Of a DNA stretch of 64,000 bases, positions 28,629 through 37,895 are shown in pieces; the stretch's first letter is position 1; each line of letters starts with the position of its first letter. The stretch covers positions 1-64,000 of the forward strand of contig NZ_LOHE01000052.1 of NCBI RefSeq assembly GCF_001559865.1, written 5' to 3'. A model generated the notes under the pieces. That model had not been told where the DNA came from. It searched no databases and was given only the letters and a program-made list of their open reading frames with translations. This DNA comes from Abyssisolibacter fermentans (lineage in GTDB: Bacteria; Bacillota; Clostridia; Tissierellales; MCWD3). A program made the translations under genes and the position numbers.

Positions 28629-28922
28629 CTAATCCTTTTGTAGGATTTTTTTTACTTCCTCAAGTATTTGTTCTGCTGATCTATTATCAATATTCTTTTT
28701 ACTATTTGCACCTAGTTGTTTCTTAAATTCATCAAAAGAAACCTGATCTTGATAATGCATTATCCATCTTTTCATAAGTAATTCTTCTACTCTTTGATCA
28801 AAAGCATATTGAATCAATTCTATTCCTTCATCTGCATCAAGCTTTAATATATAATCTAATGAACTATAACGTTTTAAAAGCAGGTCCTGAACTACTTCAA
28901 GCTCAATCGACCCGCTAAATTG
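28629..28922 (-). CDS. tail assembly chaperone, -1 frame extension (T part)
   Basis: About 97 codons are open from the slippery site at 28922-28928 to the stop at 28629, with no proper start codon or ribosome site near the frame entry; the only in-frame start is a TTG at 28817 without a Shine-Dalgarno. Read through a -1 shift it extends the G protein to about 197 residues, as in lambda G/GT. Confidence 0.75.
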   Translation of the reverse strand, partial: QFSGSIELEVVQDLLLKRYSSLDYILKLDADEGIELIQYAFDQRVEELLMKRWIMHYQDQVSFDEFKKQLGANSKKNIDNRSAEQILEEVKKILQKD

Positions 28923-29221
28923 AAAAAACGTATTAAGTTTTGCTCCTTGTTAAGTTCTATTAATCCGTCTATTAATTCATCTACTGGCAACATTTTAACA
29001 TCTTTACTTTCTACCTCTAAAGGAATGGCCACGATTTCATAAAAAGCCTTCTCAATTTTTTGATCACTTGCAATGTTTATTATTGCATTTAACCCAGCTT
29101 CTTCTTCACTCATATCTTCTTGTTTGTATTCATTGGTAAAATATTTAATGATTTCTGTAGCTTTATACTTTTTTATTATTCTTGCGGTTTTAAATACATC
29201 TTCTGTACAAAATTTTTTCAT
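28892..29221 (-). CDS. tail assembly chaperone (G part)
   Basis: 109 residues, helical, following the tail tube gene. The gene ends shortly after a TTTTTTC heptamer. It keeps the tape measure soluble during tail assembly; the frameshifted form recruits tail tube protein in related phages. Confidence 0.8.
   Translation of the reverse strand: MKKFCTEDVFKTARIIKKYKATEIIKYFTNEYKQEDMSEEEAGLNAIINIASDQKIEKAFYEIVAIPLEVESKDVKMLPVDELIDGLIELNKEQNLIRFFNLAGRLSLK
28922..28928 (-). promoter_or_regulatory. -1 ribosomal frameshift heptamer TTTTTTC
   Basis: In the zero frame the codons are CGT TTT TTC AAT. A one-base slip continues CAA TTT AGC GGG and stays open for the full downstream frame. Position, direction and genes match the conserved dsDNA phage tail frameshift. 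Confidence 0.8.
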
Positions 29222-29230
29222 ACAAACCTC

Positions 29231-29818
29231 CTAACTAGCTTTTGGATAATATATCTTAAATGGTGGAGTGTTTAGATCATCTTGTTTGTAATGACCAGCA
29301 AAAGTCATGCTTGTAACAGCTTCCCCTTTTGGAGCTGTAGCTAATGTTAATCCTTCTATGTTCAAAGTATTATACACCTGTATTATTACAGGCTCATTGC
29401 TTCCACTCAATTGACCTACCCAAGTAATATTATCAAGATAATCTTCATCTTCAATACTGTTTTTAGCTGTTACTATGTCATATTTACCTTCTGTTGGTGT
29501 ATCAATTGTAGCTACTCCTAATCCTAGTTTTAGTGTTTCTGTAGTTACTTCTAATACATTAGCTTGTATACTTACATCCCAACTATCTATTTCTGTCAAT
29601 CCTTTTGCTCTGCCTTTAATTCCGTCAACCTCAACAGTTCGTATTTCTGGTACTGCTTTAAACTCTCCACCTCCTCTAGTTGCACCTATTAATTTTCCTG
29701 CTGTTACAGCACTTTCAAAAGTATCAGTTTCTACATCATAGTTTTTGAAGTATGCTCCTGCATCTAGTAACAGATTTTCACCTGTTTTATTTGTGAAGCC
29801 TGAAAATATTTTTTTCAT
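29231..29818 (-). CDS. major tail tube protein
   Basis: 195 residues, beta-rich, with a starting segment GENLLLDAGAYFKNYDV common to phage major tail proteins. It lies directly before the tail chaperone genes. Confidence 0.8.
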   Translation of the reverse strand: MKKIFSGFTNKTGENLLLDAGAYFKNYDVETDTFESAVTAGKLIGATRGGGEFKAVPEIRTVEVDGIKGRAKGLTEIDSWDVSIQANVLEVTTETLKLGLGVATIDTPTEGKYDIVTAKNSIEDEDYLDNITWVGQLSGSNEPVIIQVYNTLNIEGLTLATAPKGEAVTSMTFAGHYKQDDLNTPPFKIYYPKAS

Positions 29819-29819
29819 A

Positions 29820-30179
29820 TCATTCTCCTTTCAAATTATAATATGCCATATAAAACGTTAGCCTTCTTCTTTTGAGATTATCTTGAGGATCACTTACATT
29901 ATTTCTGTTTTTAAAATGTAAAATTATTCTCATATCATCATTAATATCTGTAGATTTATCTAGTTCCTTCTCTAATATATCTGCTATATCTTCAATCCTT
30001 ACTGCACTACCCTTATCCCATAAATTTATTTCTAGTATGTTGCTATATCCAAAACTATCAAAATCAAATACTAAATATGGATAAGATGGTCTAATTGCCT
30101 GCTCATGATAGACCTCTATGCTAGATGTTTGAGATAATAGTTCTTTTAAATATTCAATCAGTCTATTTGTCTTACCCAT
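29820..30179 (-). CDS. tail terminator / tail completion protein
   Basis: 119 residues, in the slot between the gp10-like connector and tail tube. The phrase PYLVFDFDSFGY is typical of the tail-terminator fold. It caps the tail before head joining. Confidence 0.6.
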   Translation of the reverse strand: MGKTNRLIEYLKELLSQTSSIEVYHEQAIRPSYPYLVFDFDSFGYSNILEINLWDKGSAVRIEDIADILEKELDKSTDINDDMRIILHFKNRNNVSDPQDNLKRRRLTFYMAYYNLKGE

Positions 30180-30181
30180 AT

Positions 30182-30625
30182 CTATCCTCCTTGATACTCA
30201 TTATCATCTATTAAATTTATGGCTTTTCTTTCATCTTCTATAGCACTTAAATATTGTGCTTGTATGTCTTGAATATCCTCCATATTGTCCTTAACTGCAT
30301 TTTGCAACATGCCATGTTTTTTATGTTTACTAGACCCAAGTTCATAAAAGCCGGCATAAAATCCAGCTGGTTTGTATCCAACTTGTAAATTAGGTGTTTT
30401 TTGTTTTCTTCTTACCCAATATTGTGTATTCTTCTTCATTCTACCCTTATGTCTTTTTATACCAGCTTTATCCATGTTTTGCCTAGCTCTCTTAGTTATT
30501 AACTTACCTACATCTCTAAGTGCAGCTCTTATAAGTTCATGTAATGTATACTGAACCCTTTCAACATTTGAGATATATTCAACACCATTTCTTTTTATTT
30601 TAACTGACTTCGGTAGTTTAGCCAT
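30182..30625 (-). CDS. HK97 gp10-family head-tail joining protein
   Basis: 147 residues, basic, with helical N-terminal part (HELIRAALRDVGKLITKRAR) and GFYAGFYELGSSKHK, the family's conserved core. The ATG of MAKLPK was chosen. Confidence 0.8.
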   Translation of the reverse strand: MAKLPKSVKIKRNGVEYISNVERVQYTLHELIRAALRDVGKLITKRARQNMDKAGIKRHKGRMKKNTQYWVRRKQKTPNLQVGYKPAGFYAGFYELGSSKHKKHGMLQNAVKDNMEDIQDIQAQYLSAIEDERKAINLIDDNEYQGG

Positions 30626-30929
30626 CAATAACAACCCTACTATTTTCTTTTATACATGTCAGTTCATATATTCCTTTACTTTCATTTTTATAGGCTCTAA
30701 GTATTTTGAATAATTCATTGTCATATATTAAATATTCTTCTTCTTTATATTCAAAATATCTTACTTCGAGTTTTTTTTCTAACTTAAACCCTGCCGATTG
30801 TCCTTTGTAAAATTCTCTTTGACTAATTGATTCTTCACTTGCATACACTTTGTTTAATTTATCTTTTGGTATACTTTCAAATACATCTACTTCATTGGTG
30901 ACTAAATAAATAGGTGTTATAAATTTCAA
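30618..30929 (-). CDS. head-tail adaptor / head closure protein
   Basis: About 103 residues, beta-rich. A TTG after GGGGGT (30929) is preferred over one at 30959 that would overlap the previous gene. Assignment rests on gene order and size. Confidence 0.55.
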   Translation of the reverse strand: MKFITPIYLVTNEVDVFESIPKDKLNKVYASEESISQREFYKGQSAGFKLEKKLEVRYFEYKEEEYLIYDNELFKILRAYKNESKGIYELTCIKENSRVVIDG

Positions 30930-30933
30930 AATA

Positions 30934-31191
30934 CTACCCCCTACAAACTTGATTCGCAAGTATTTTAAAAGCAGGAGAAAACTTCATCTCTCCTGCTTTC
31001 TGATTAAGCATGTCATTCACACCTATGACTATACATGATGTGCCAAGTTCTGTATTTATACTTGCTTCTGTTGCTCCTGCATTTGTTAGGTATACTTGTA
31101 CAGCCTTTATTTTTAAATCTATACTCTTCATAATATCAGTATCATCTGTAGTAATACCTAAAGATATTTTAACATCATCTATTAACGCCAT
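30934..31191 (-). CDS. head-tail connector (gp6-like adaptor)
   Basis: 85 residues: VKISLGITTDDTDIMKSIDL is the usual start of gp6-like connectors, which bind the portal ring after packaging. Confidence 0.75.
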   Translation of the reverse strand: MALIDDVKISLGITTDDTDIMKSIDLKIKAVQVYLTNAGATEASINTELGTSCIVIGVNDMLNQKAGEMKFSPAFKILANQVCRG

Positions 31192-31193
31192 GA

Positions 31194-32456
31194 CTATTCA
31201 ACTTTCTTTTTCAAGTATATTAATCCTTGAGCACCGACTAATTTATCTTCTGAATCTTTACCTATAGCCATTTGACCGTCTGCTATCATTAGTGATTTAT
31301 GAATCCATTTGTTTTTATCTTCGTCGAAATACTTTTTGTAGTACATGGATAAGTTAGAGTTTAGCATATATTGTGATAGATCAATTAAAGCTCCAAATAT
31401 ATCTCCTGCTTTAGCTGTATCAAATGATGGTAGTTTACCTGTTGTTAATACTTCTCTACCGTTTAATATTTTTTGTCCTTTTTCGTTTATTTTACCTAAA
31501 CCTATTTTTTGACCTGTTGTATCTGTCATTCCATTTAAGTGTTTTTCCCATGTAGCTTTACTCATTATATATATAACTGAATCTTCTACAACTTCTGGTA
31601 TTGCTGCTTCAACCTCTGCCCATTGTGTTACTGTTCCTATTGTATCTACTGTCATCTCTACTACATTTTCTATTGGTAATGTATATTTTGTAAAACCTAA
31701 TGGCTGACCGCTACCTGTTCCAGCTACTATTGATGTTTCTAATGCTCTAATCATTGCTTTTTTTAGTTGTTTTACAATTGTTGTTTCAAATACTGATAGA
31801 CTTACTGTAGCTGTTACTAATCCTAATGCTATTTTTGCTTCTAATACATGATATGCAAATGTTATTTTTGCTTTCATTTTTGCTTTTTGTTCTTCTGATG
31901 TTTCTTCTTCACTGCTTAACCATGTTGCTTCTGGGTTAACTTCTGATATTGGTATTGCTACTCCACCTTGAAAACCTGTTTGTGTAATTCTATTTAGTAT
32001 TTTTCCTTCTACTGTCATATCTTCTATTACTTTATTCATTATTGTTGTTGGTATTACTGCTGCTACATCTCCAACGGTTGTTAATTCTGCGGTTCTTGCT
32101 TCTTGATACTGCTGTGGAATTGGTGTTCCTTTTACTATATAGTCTTTAAATGCCTGCCTGTATTCCATTGTTCCATATATATCTTCTATTTCATCGCTTC
32201 TGGTTTCTCCTGTTGTTCCATATGTTCCTATTGGATTAAATCCACCTTGTGGCTGTGCTTGTTGTCCTCTTCCTTCGTTAGCTGCTCTTTGTTCTTCTTC
32301 GTCTATTTTTGCTTGTGTTTCTTTTATTTGTATATCTAGTTTGCGTATTTCAAGCTCTATTTTGTCAAGTGCTTCTCTATTTGCTACTGTATCAATTTCT
32401 TGATATTTTGCTGCTCTTTTGTCTGTTAGTTCTTTTAATAATTTTTTATAATCCAT
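31194..32456 (-). CDS. major capsid protein, HK97 fold
   Basis: 420 residues. The first ~100 are a charged coiled-coil delta region likely cut off by the prohead protease; then the conserved core with TTVGDVAAVIPTTIMNKV and GTGSGQPLGF. It assembles the icosahedral shell. Confidence 0.92.
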   Translation of the reverse strand: MDYKKLLKELTDKRAAKYQEIDTVANREALDKIELEIRKLDIQIKETQAKIDEEEQRAANEGRGQQAQPQGGFNPIGTYGTTGETRSDEIEDIYGTMEYRQAFKDYIVKGTPIPQQYQEARTAELTTVGDVAAVIPTTIMNKVIEDMTVEGKILNRITQTGFQGGVAIPISEVNPEATWLSSEEETSEEQKAKMKAKITFAYHVLEAKIALGLVTATVSLSVFETTIVKQLKKAMIRALETSIVAGTGSGQPLGFTKYTLPIENVVEMTVDTIGTVTQWAEVEAAIPEVVEDSVIYIMSKATWEKHLNGMTDTTGQKIGLGKINEKGQKILNGREVLTTGKLPSFDTAKAGDIFGALIDLSQYMLNSNLSMYYKKYFDEDKNKWIHKSLMIADGQMAIGKDSEDKLVGAQGLIYLKKKVE

Positions 32457-32457
32457 A

Positions 32458-33063
32458 TTAATTCACCATCCTATATTCATATTTTAGTTTTAGCTTCCTT
32501 TTATCCAAGTCAAAGCTATCCAGCTGCTTTAAATTATTCTCCAATAATTCAACGCTCCTTGCATAAACTGAAGTTGTATCATAAAACGGGGTATCCACCA
32601 CGCTAACATCATACAATCGTTTTATTGCTGTTACTTCTCTTATTGTTTCGTTTTCTCCATAGGTCCAATTATCGCCCTTTTCTTCTACTGTAAATGCAAA
32701 AGACATCTTATCAATCAATCCTTCTTGGATAGATTTATAGATGTCTTTGTTGCTTTGTGTATCTATTAATTCTGCTCTTATTTTTAAGCCTTTATCATCT
32801 TTTATTAGCTGTAAGCTATTGTTTCTTGTTCTTGCCATTATTACATATCCATCTTTATGGTTATATCGAAGTGGTACATCTTTCATTATTGTATTGGCTA
32901 TTGCTCCTCTTTTTATTACTTCTGTGAATTTATATTTACCACATTCGTGTGTTGCTGGTTGATCGTAAGTTATTGCATATCCTTCTATGAGCATTTTTCC
33001 ATCGTCATTGTCAACTGTTCTAAAATCTATTAATCTAAACTCATTTAGATTATTTTTATTCAA
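32458..33063 (-). CDS. HK97-family prohead protease
   Basis: 201 residues. Conserved segments include IEGYAITYDQPA, a His in RYNHKDG and DVSVVDTPFYDTT. It matures the capsid. It overlaps the portal gene by 8 bp. Confidence 0.9.
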   Translation of the reverse strand: MNKNNLNEFRLIDFRTVDNDDGKMLIEGYAITYDQPATHECGKYKFTEVIKRGAIANTIMKDVPLRYNHKDGYVIMARTRNNSLQLIKDDKGLKIRAELIDTQSNKDIYKSIQEGLIDKMSFAFTVEEKGDNWTYGENETIREVTAIKRLYDVSVVDTPFYDTTSVYARSVELLENNLKQLDSFDLDKRKLKLKYEYRMVN

Positions 33064-34288
33064 TACCTTTTTCCTCCTTCCTATTTTTCATTTGGTACTG
33101 ATCTGCTATATCTCTATTTATATAATTTAATGATTGATGTCTTGTTTCACCACCTTCAAACGGTGGATATCCAAAGAGCTCTAATAACTCATTATCTGTC
33201 AATGCTCCTCTGTTTCCTAATATATCTGCTACTGCTATTTTATTTGCTGTGTTTGTAAATAAAAGCTTTTGAGGATAGAATATGATTTCATTTCCTACAT
33301 CTATTTCTCTGGAGGTTAACAGTGTCTTACTGAAACATTGTCCTAGACTTATTATCATTGGCTCTATTTTCTTTTCATAAAATGCCTGGTATTGTTCTTC
33401 TGTGAAATCACCGTTGTATATTGCTAATGATATACCATAATTATTTAGTACTTTCTTTTCAACAAATTCTAATGTATCTTTCGATATTATTTGGGGATTT
33501 ATATCTACTGGTATATATTCACCTTTTAAATCCATTGGTAAAATTGCTGTATCTGCATTTTTTAATAACTGTTCAAATTTCTTTATTTCTTTTTCTTGAT
33601 TTTCGTCTGATAATAAAGTCTTAATTTTCAATATTCCCCTAACATTTAATGATGTCTTGACTGCTTTGTCTAATCCTTCTGTTATGGTGTTATTGATTTT
33701 GAGAACTTTTAATAATTCTTTGTTATCAGGTCTCCCATTTATATCTCCACCCATTACATCATTGAAACTAAAATCTTTTCTCCAATGTATTATATCTTCA
33801 TAAGGTAGCGTGTAATGTTCTCCGTTATTGAAATGCATTTTTACAAACAATGTATGTGCGTTATCTTCTAGAAATTCTACTAGGTTAGGATTAAGGGGAT
33901 ATAGTCCTGTATATTGTCTTTTGTTATTTTCTCCTACATAATACATAGGATAGATAAAACAATTATATGTTTTTTCTCTAAGCCATACACATTTTCCTAA
34001 GAATTCACTTGTTGTCATTAATGGATTTGGTGAAAATTTCAATAGTCTATTAATGCTATTGTTTACTATGATTTGATTATCTGTTTCAAACCTAATTTGT
34101 TTTGGTTGTAATTTACTTATTTCTGTTGCTATTATTCTTATGCAATTCTTTACTATATCACTTGTATATATATCATCACCAAATTGACTGAATATTGGTG
34201 TCATTCCACTTAACATTTTTGAATACTGGTACTGTTTATATTTGTTTTTTACTCCTTTAAACATATTAAATATTCCCAATAGCATCAC
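33056..34288 (-). CDS. phage portal protein, HK97 family
   Basis: 410 residues with SDIVKNCIRIIATEISKL near the N-terminus and the GNRGALTDNELLELFGYPP ending typical of HK97-type portals. It overlaps terminase by 4 bp, so coupling is likely. Confidence 0.92.
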   Translation of the reverse strand: MMLLGIFNMFKGVKNKYKQYQYSKMLSGMTPIFSQFGDDIYTSDIVKNCIRIIATEISKLQPKQIRFETDNQIIVNNSINRLLKFSPNPLMTTSEFLGKCVWLREKTYNCFIYPMYYVGENNKRQYTGLYPLNPNLVEFLEDNAHTLFVKMHFNNGEHYTLPYEDIIHWRKDFSFNDVMGGDINGRPDNKELLKVLKINNTITEGLDKAVKTSLNVRGILKIKTLLSDENQEKEIKKFEQLLKNADTAILPMDLKGEYIPVDINPQIISKDTLEFVEKKVLNNYGISLAIYNGDFTEEQYQAFYEKKIEPMIISLGQCFSKTLLTSREIDVGNEIIFYPQKLLFTNTANKIAVADILGNRGALTDNELLELFGYPPFEGGETRHQSLNYINRDIADQYQMKNRKEEKGIE

Positions 34289-35997
34289 CTTACAATCTCT
34301 AAGTATTCTCTTCTAAATCTATCAAATGTTTCATAGGCTATTATCATTGTTACTGCTCCGTCTATACGTTTATTGCCTGTGTCCTTTGGTTTTATTGGCA
34401 TTATTTGTGCTCTATCATTTACTTTTGCTACTGTGTTTTTTAAACACCATATGTCTACTGGATTGCAATTATAGTTTATTAGGTTTGACTTTAGATCTGC
34501 ACCAACCATTTTCATTGCATTTGATAAATCATATCCCTGTGTCACCTTTTCCATATCAAAGCCATAGTCTTCCATTTCGCCTTTAAAGCTTTTTGCATTC
34601 CACTTGTCATAGCCTGCCTTATATACTCTTATGTTGTACTTTTTCCAAAGCATTACATACCAGGCTACTATATCTGAATAATCAACTTCGTTACCTTCAC
34701 ACACATGTACCCAACCTTGTTTCGCCCATTCAACATAGTCTTTTCCATCGTCTTTTTCTTGTAATTTAGATTCAGGTATAAAATACTTTGTTATAAAGTA
34801 TTTTATTTTGTTGTTTGGTTTCATTATTAATACTCTTGCAGATGTTAGGTCTGTTGTTTCTGATAAATCTGTTGCACCTATACCAATGCTACCTCTTAAA
34901 TCTTCTAAGTCATAGGTTAATTCATTTACTATTTCTTTTTCCATTAGCCAAGCATGTGCATTGTTTTGTTTTATGTTGAAATCTTTTGCTAATACAAATG
35001 CTCTCATTGCTTTATCATCTTTTGATTCTTCTATCATTTTTCTAAGGAATGATTTCTTTTTAATAATTCCTAGTCCTGGATTACTTTTATACCATGTGTC
35101 CTCGTCTTCCCATACTTCTTGTTCGCTATCTTGTGTATATAGCCAAATTAGCCAACGTGGTCTCTCTATTTCTCCTTTTAGAACTTTTCTTGCTTCTTTT
35201 AATCTTTTGTCTAAATATCCATCATCGGTAAAACCTTCTGTTGTTAGTTCTACATATATTGGTTCATCTTGTGTTGATAATGCCTGTCTGATAGGCAATA
35301 CTAAACTACTATCTTGCATTTCAAAGACTTCATCAACTGCACCTATTTTTATATTTCTTCCTTCTTTTGCTCCTGTTTTTGCGCTAAGCTTTCTTATGCT
35401 GCCTTTATTCTGTTTACTAAATTTACCTCTTTTTTTCCTTTGTTTTATGTTACCAAAGTACATACCTCGTAAGTTCTTTCTAGTAACCTTTGCTAAGGTT
35501 TTACTTTCTTCTCTCATGGCATTGATTGCACTAAATAACAAGTCAGCTTGTTCATAGTCATTTGATGCACATATTACTTTTGTTCCCATTTCACCACAAA
35601 ACCACTCTGACAAACATATTGCTCCTATGAAAGGTGTCTTACCATTTTTACGACCAACTAAATATATTACTTCCTGATATTTTCTTACATATCTATTTAT
35701 TTCATCGTCATATATCTTGATGCCAAACAATGCTTCTATAAATGCTTTTTGAAACAACTCAAGTATAAAAGGCTTTCCAGCATATGGTGCTTCATAATGC
35801 TTACATTCTTTTTCTATAAATTTAATTCTTTTATGAGGGTTAGCTAATTCAAAAACTACATCTTGGCTATTAATTTCATTTATAAGCCTATCAAGCTCTA
35901 GCATCATTTCATGGCCAACTAGTATTTCTTTGGTTTTGCATTTGATGTAATATTCTTTTAAGTAGCTGTGTTCGCCTTTGTGATTACAGTTAATCAT
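34285..35997 (-). CDS. terminase large subunit
   Basis: 570 residues. The ATPase has Walker A GRKNGKTPF (near 120) and Walker B AVDEVFEM; a nuclease domain follows with GIGATDLSETTD. It cuts and packages phage DNA. Confidence 0.93.
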   Translation of the reverse strand: MINCNHKGEHSYLKEYYIKCKTKEILVGHEMMLELDRLINEINSQDVVFELANPHKRIKFIEKECKHYEAPYAGKPFILELFQKAFIEALFGIKIYDDEINRYVRKYQEVIYLVGRKNGKTPFIGAICLSEWFCGEMGTKVICASNDYEQADLLFSAINAMREESKTLAKVTRKNLRGMYFGNIKQRKKRGKFSKQNKGSIRKLSAKTGAKEGRNIKIGAVDEVFEMQDSSLVLPIRQALSTQDEPIYVELTTEGFTDDGYLDKRLKEARKVLKGEIERPRWLIWLYTQDSEQEVWEDEDTWYKSNPGLGIIKKKSFLRKMIEESKDDKAMRAFVLAKDFNIKQNNAHAWLMEKEIVNELTYDLEDLRGSIGIGATDLSETTDLTSARVLIMKPNNKIKYFITKYFIPESKLQEKDDGKDYVEWAKQGWVHVCEGNEVDYSDIVAWYVMLWKKYNIRVYKAGYDKWNAKSFKGEMEDYGFDMEKVTQGYDLSNAMKMVGADLKSNLINYNCNPVDIWCLKNTVAKVNDRAQIMPIKPKDTGNKRIDGAVTMIIAYETFDRFRREYLEIVR

Positions 35998-36009
35998 ATA
36001 ACCACCAAC

Positions 36010-36321
36010 TTATTCATAATCTGATAGATCATCATCTTCATCAATGGTAACGCCTAATAATTTTGATAGCTTTGAAATGTAATTAAGATAATTAGCTCTA
36101 GTTTTTATAATTAGTTTAGATACTGGCAGCTCTTTTTGTTGATTTGGGTTATTTGGATTAACCTTTATTAAACCTGTTGTATTGATTATTTCATGTAGCT
36201 TGTCTAGTTCTATTTTTAATCTTGCTGTTTCTAATATGCTCCCATCAACCAACTTCAATTGCTTTTCATCCACTCCATCAAATAGTGCTTTGATTCTTTC
36301 GTATTCTTTTTGTACTTTCAA
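36010..36321 (-). CDS. terminase small subunit, P27 family
   Basis: About 103 residues, helical, with ARLKIELDKLHEIINTTG and a LSKLLGVT ending typical of P27. A TTG after AGGAGGG (36321) fits better than an upstream ATG at 36372. Confidence 0.8.
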   Translation of the reverse strand: MKVQKEYERIKALFDGVDEKQLKLVDGSILETARLKIELDKLHEIINTTGLIKVNPNNPNQQKELPVSKLIIKTRANYLNYISKLSKLLGVTIDEDDDLSDYE

Positions 36322-36446
36322 GCTCAACCCTCCTTTTTGAAAGTTGTCTAAAACTCTCGGCAAAAAAGTCAAATTTTCGGTGTGTGTAAATCTGTCCTTC
36401 CCCCTTCGGTCCTTCGGACAGCTCGTTTAATTTTGTCATGGGGGGA
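36322..36446. other. gap with GC-rich dyad, candidate cos region
   Basis: Arms CTGTCC (36392-36397) and GGACAG (36416-36421) enclose a C/G-rich stretch, unlike the surrounding AT-rich DNA, between the HNH and small terminase genes where cos sites lie in HNH-dependent phages. Confidence 0.4.
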
Positions 36447-37139
36447 CTATTCTGTAAAGCTATTAAACCATTTATTTATATATTTTTCCCATTCTTCTTT
36501 ATGTTGTTGTCTATAGTCATTACAACATTCTAATCTTGCATAGCATTCTTCTTTTGTTAAGTTCATTTGTATTAACTCAGCTCCTAGATCATTCTTGAGT
36601 TTATCTCTTTGCCATTTGTCAGCGTATCCTCCAATTATCCATGCACTATGCCACTTCCCTTTACGTGTTTTAATATTATCTAATAACATATTCTTTAGAT
36701 CAAACACATTATATTTTAAACAATCAGGTTTATTGTAAGTTGGTAATAAAGTTATAGCACTAAATAATCTATCCATATCTACAACAATATCTTTATCTGT
36801 TTTATGATCTAATACATATGATGTCTTGCCACTCATTGGTGGTCCATACACAATATATATACCTTTCCTATTTGTATTTACATTACCACAGAACCTATCA
36901 TGTATCTTGTTATGACACTTCTTACATACTATTTTAATGTTGTCAGGATTCAACGTTATATTTACATCATTGATGTTATCAGATGTTAGTTCTTTCTCGT
37001 GATGTAGTATAATGTCGCTGCTTTCTGTTAAATGCTTTCCACATTCTTCACATATCGGTCCACGCTCTAGAATTAACATTTGTCTGAATACAAGCCATTC
37101 TTTACTGTTATAAAAATTCTTACTAAATCCTTGAGCCAT
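36447..37139 (-). CDS. HNH endonuclease fused to a P-loop kinase-like domain
   Basis: 230 residues. Residues ~15-85 are an HNH nuclease (CEECGKHL, HHEKEL, NIKIVCKKCHNKIH). Residues ~93-230 are a P-loop domain with Walker A GPPMSGKTS and IVVDMDRLF. HNH proteins beside terminase assist cos cleavage; the attached P-loop domain resembles small nucleotide or polynucleotide kinases. The C-terminal role is unknown. Confidence 0.8.
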   Translation of the reverse strand: MAQGFSKNFYNSKEWLVFRQMLILERGPICEECGKHLTESSDIILHHEKELTSDNINDVNITLNPDNIKIVCKKCHNKIHDRFCGNVNTNRKGIYIVYGPPMSGKTSYVLDHKTDKDIVVDMDRLFSAITLLPTYNKPDCLKYNVFDLKNMLLDNIKTRKGKWHSAWIIGGYADKWQRDKLKNDLGAELIQMNLTKEECYARLECCNDYRQQHKEEWEKYINKWFNSFTE

Positions 37140-37140
37140 G

Positions 37141-37614
37141 TTACCATTCCTTTTCTTCTATTTCTTTTTTTCTTAACTTAAGTACTTCTTTATCGTTTTG
37201 AACTTTATGAGGATTGTCTTTCCATCTTCCTTTTTGTCTATTAACTAACCAAAATTTCATAGCTGCTACATCTGGTTGAACTACTTTCTCTATATCTACA
37301 ACAACTACATCTTCCTTTTCTACCTTCTTACCTTTTTCATCATAGTATTTATTTTTTACTTTTATTGCTTGCTTTTCAATGTACTTGTATCCAGTAGCTT
37401 TTTTATATAGTGCATTTTCAACTTTACTATCTGCTACTTCTTTTCCTCTTTTTAAGCTGCCCAAAAAGTCCAAATGAGCCTTTTTGTAATTCTCCATAGT
37501 TGATTTTGATATTCCTAAATTATGTGCTATGTCTCTTTCACTTAGTCCCATAGATGCCCAAATTTCAACCTGTTCAAGCTTTTGCTTTACTCTTCCCCAT
37601 TTGCTTTTAGCCAG
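37141..37614 (-). CDS. second small-terminase-like DNA-binding protein, CTG start
   Basis: About 157 residues: an HTH (MGLSERDIAHNLGISKSTM), then VENALYKKATGY and DVAAMKFWLVNRQKGRW, the pattern of TerS-like/HTH packaging proteins. AAAGGAGGTG lies six bases from a CTG that begins LAKSKWGR; the nearest standard start (TTG 37644) lies upstream of that ribosome site. Two small-terminase-like genes flank the HNH gene. Confidence 0.7.
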   Translation of the reverse strand: MAKSKWGRVKQKLEQVEIWASMGLSERDIAHNLGISKSTMENYKKAHLDFLGSLKRGKEVADSKVENALYKKATGYKYIEKQAIKVKNKYYDEKGKKVEKEDVVVVDIEKVVQPDVAAMKFWLVNRQKGRWKDNPHKVQNDKEVLKLRKKEIEEKEW

Positions 37615-37895
37615 TATAAAACACCTCCTTTCTATTTGTACCAATTGAAAAATCAGGTCTATTTTTAAGAAAAAAATATTACGGATACTATTTTTATACT
37701 AAAAACCTTTTTAACTATTTAATCATGCTACTTTATAAAGGTTTTTGACTACTTTTTTGAATGTTCGGTTTTCATAGGGAATCAAACATTCAATTTTATT
37801 TTTTTCTTCTTATATATGTCATTGTTTTTTTATCTTCTAATGTTCATATGTCAGATTATAAAACATTCAAAAATGTGAAAATAAAAAAAGCCTGA
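37615..37895. other. gene-free stretch upstream of the packaging genes
   Basis: About 280 AT-rich bases with no coding frame. It includes the ribosome site of the 37614 gene, and the late promoter probably lies here, though no clear boxes stand out. Confidence 0.4.
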
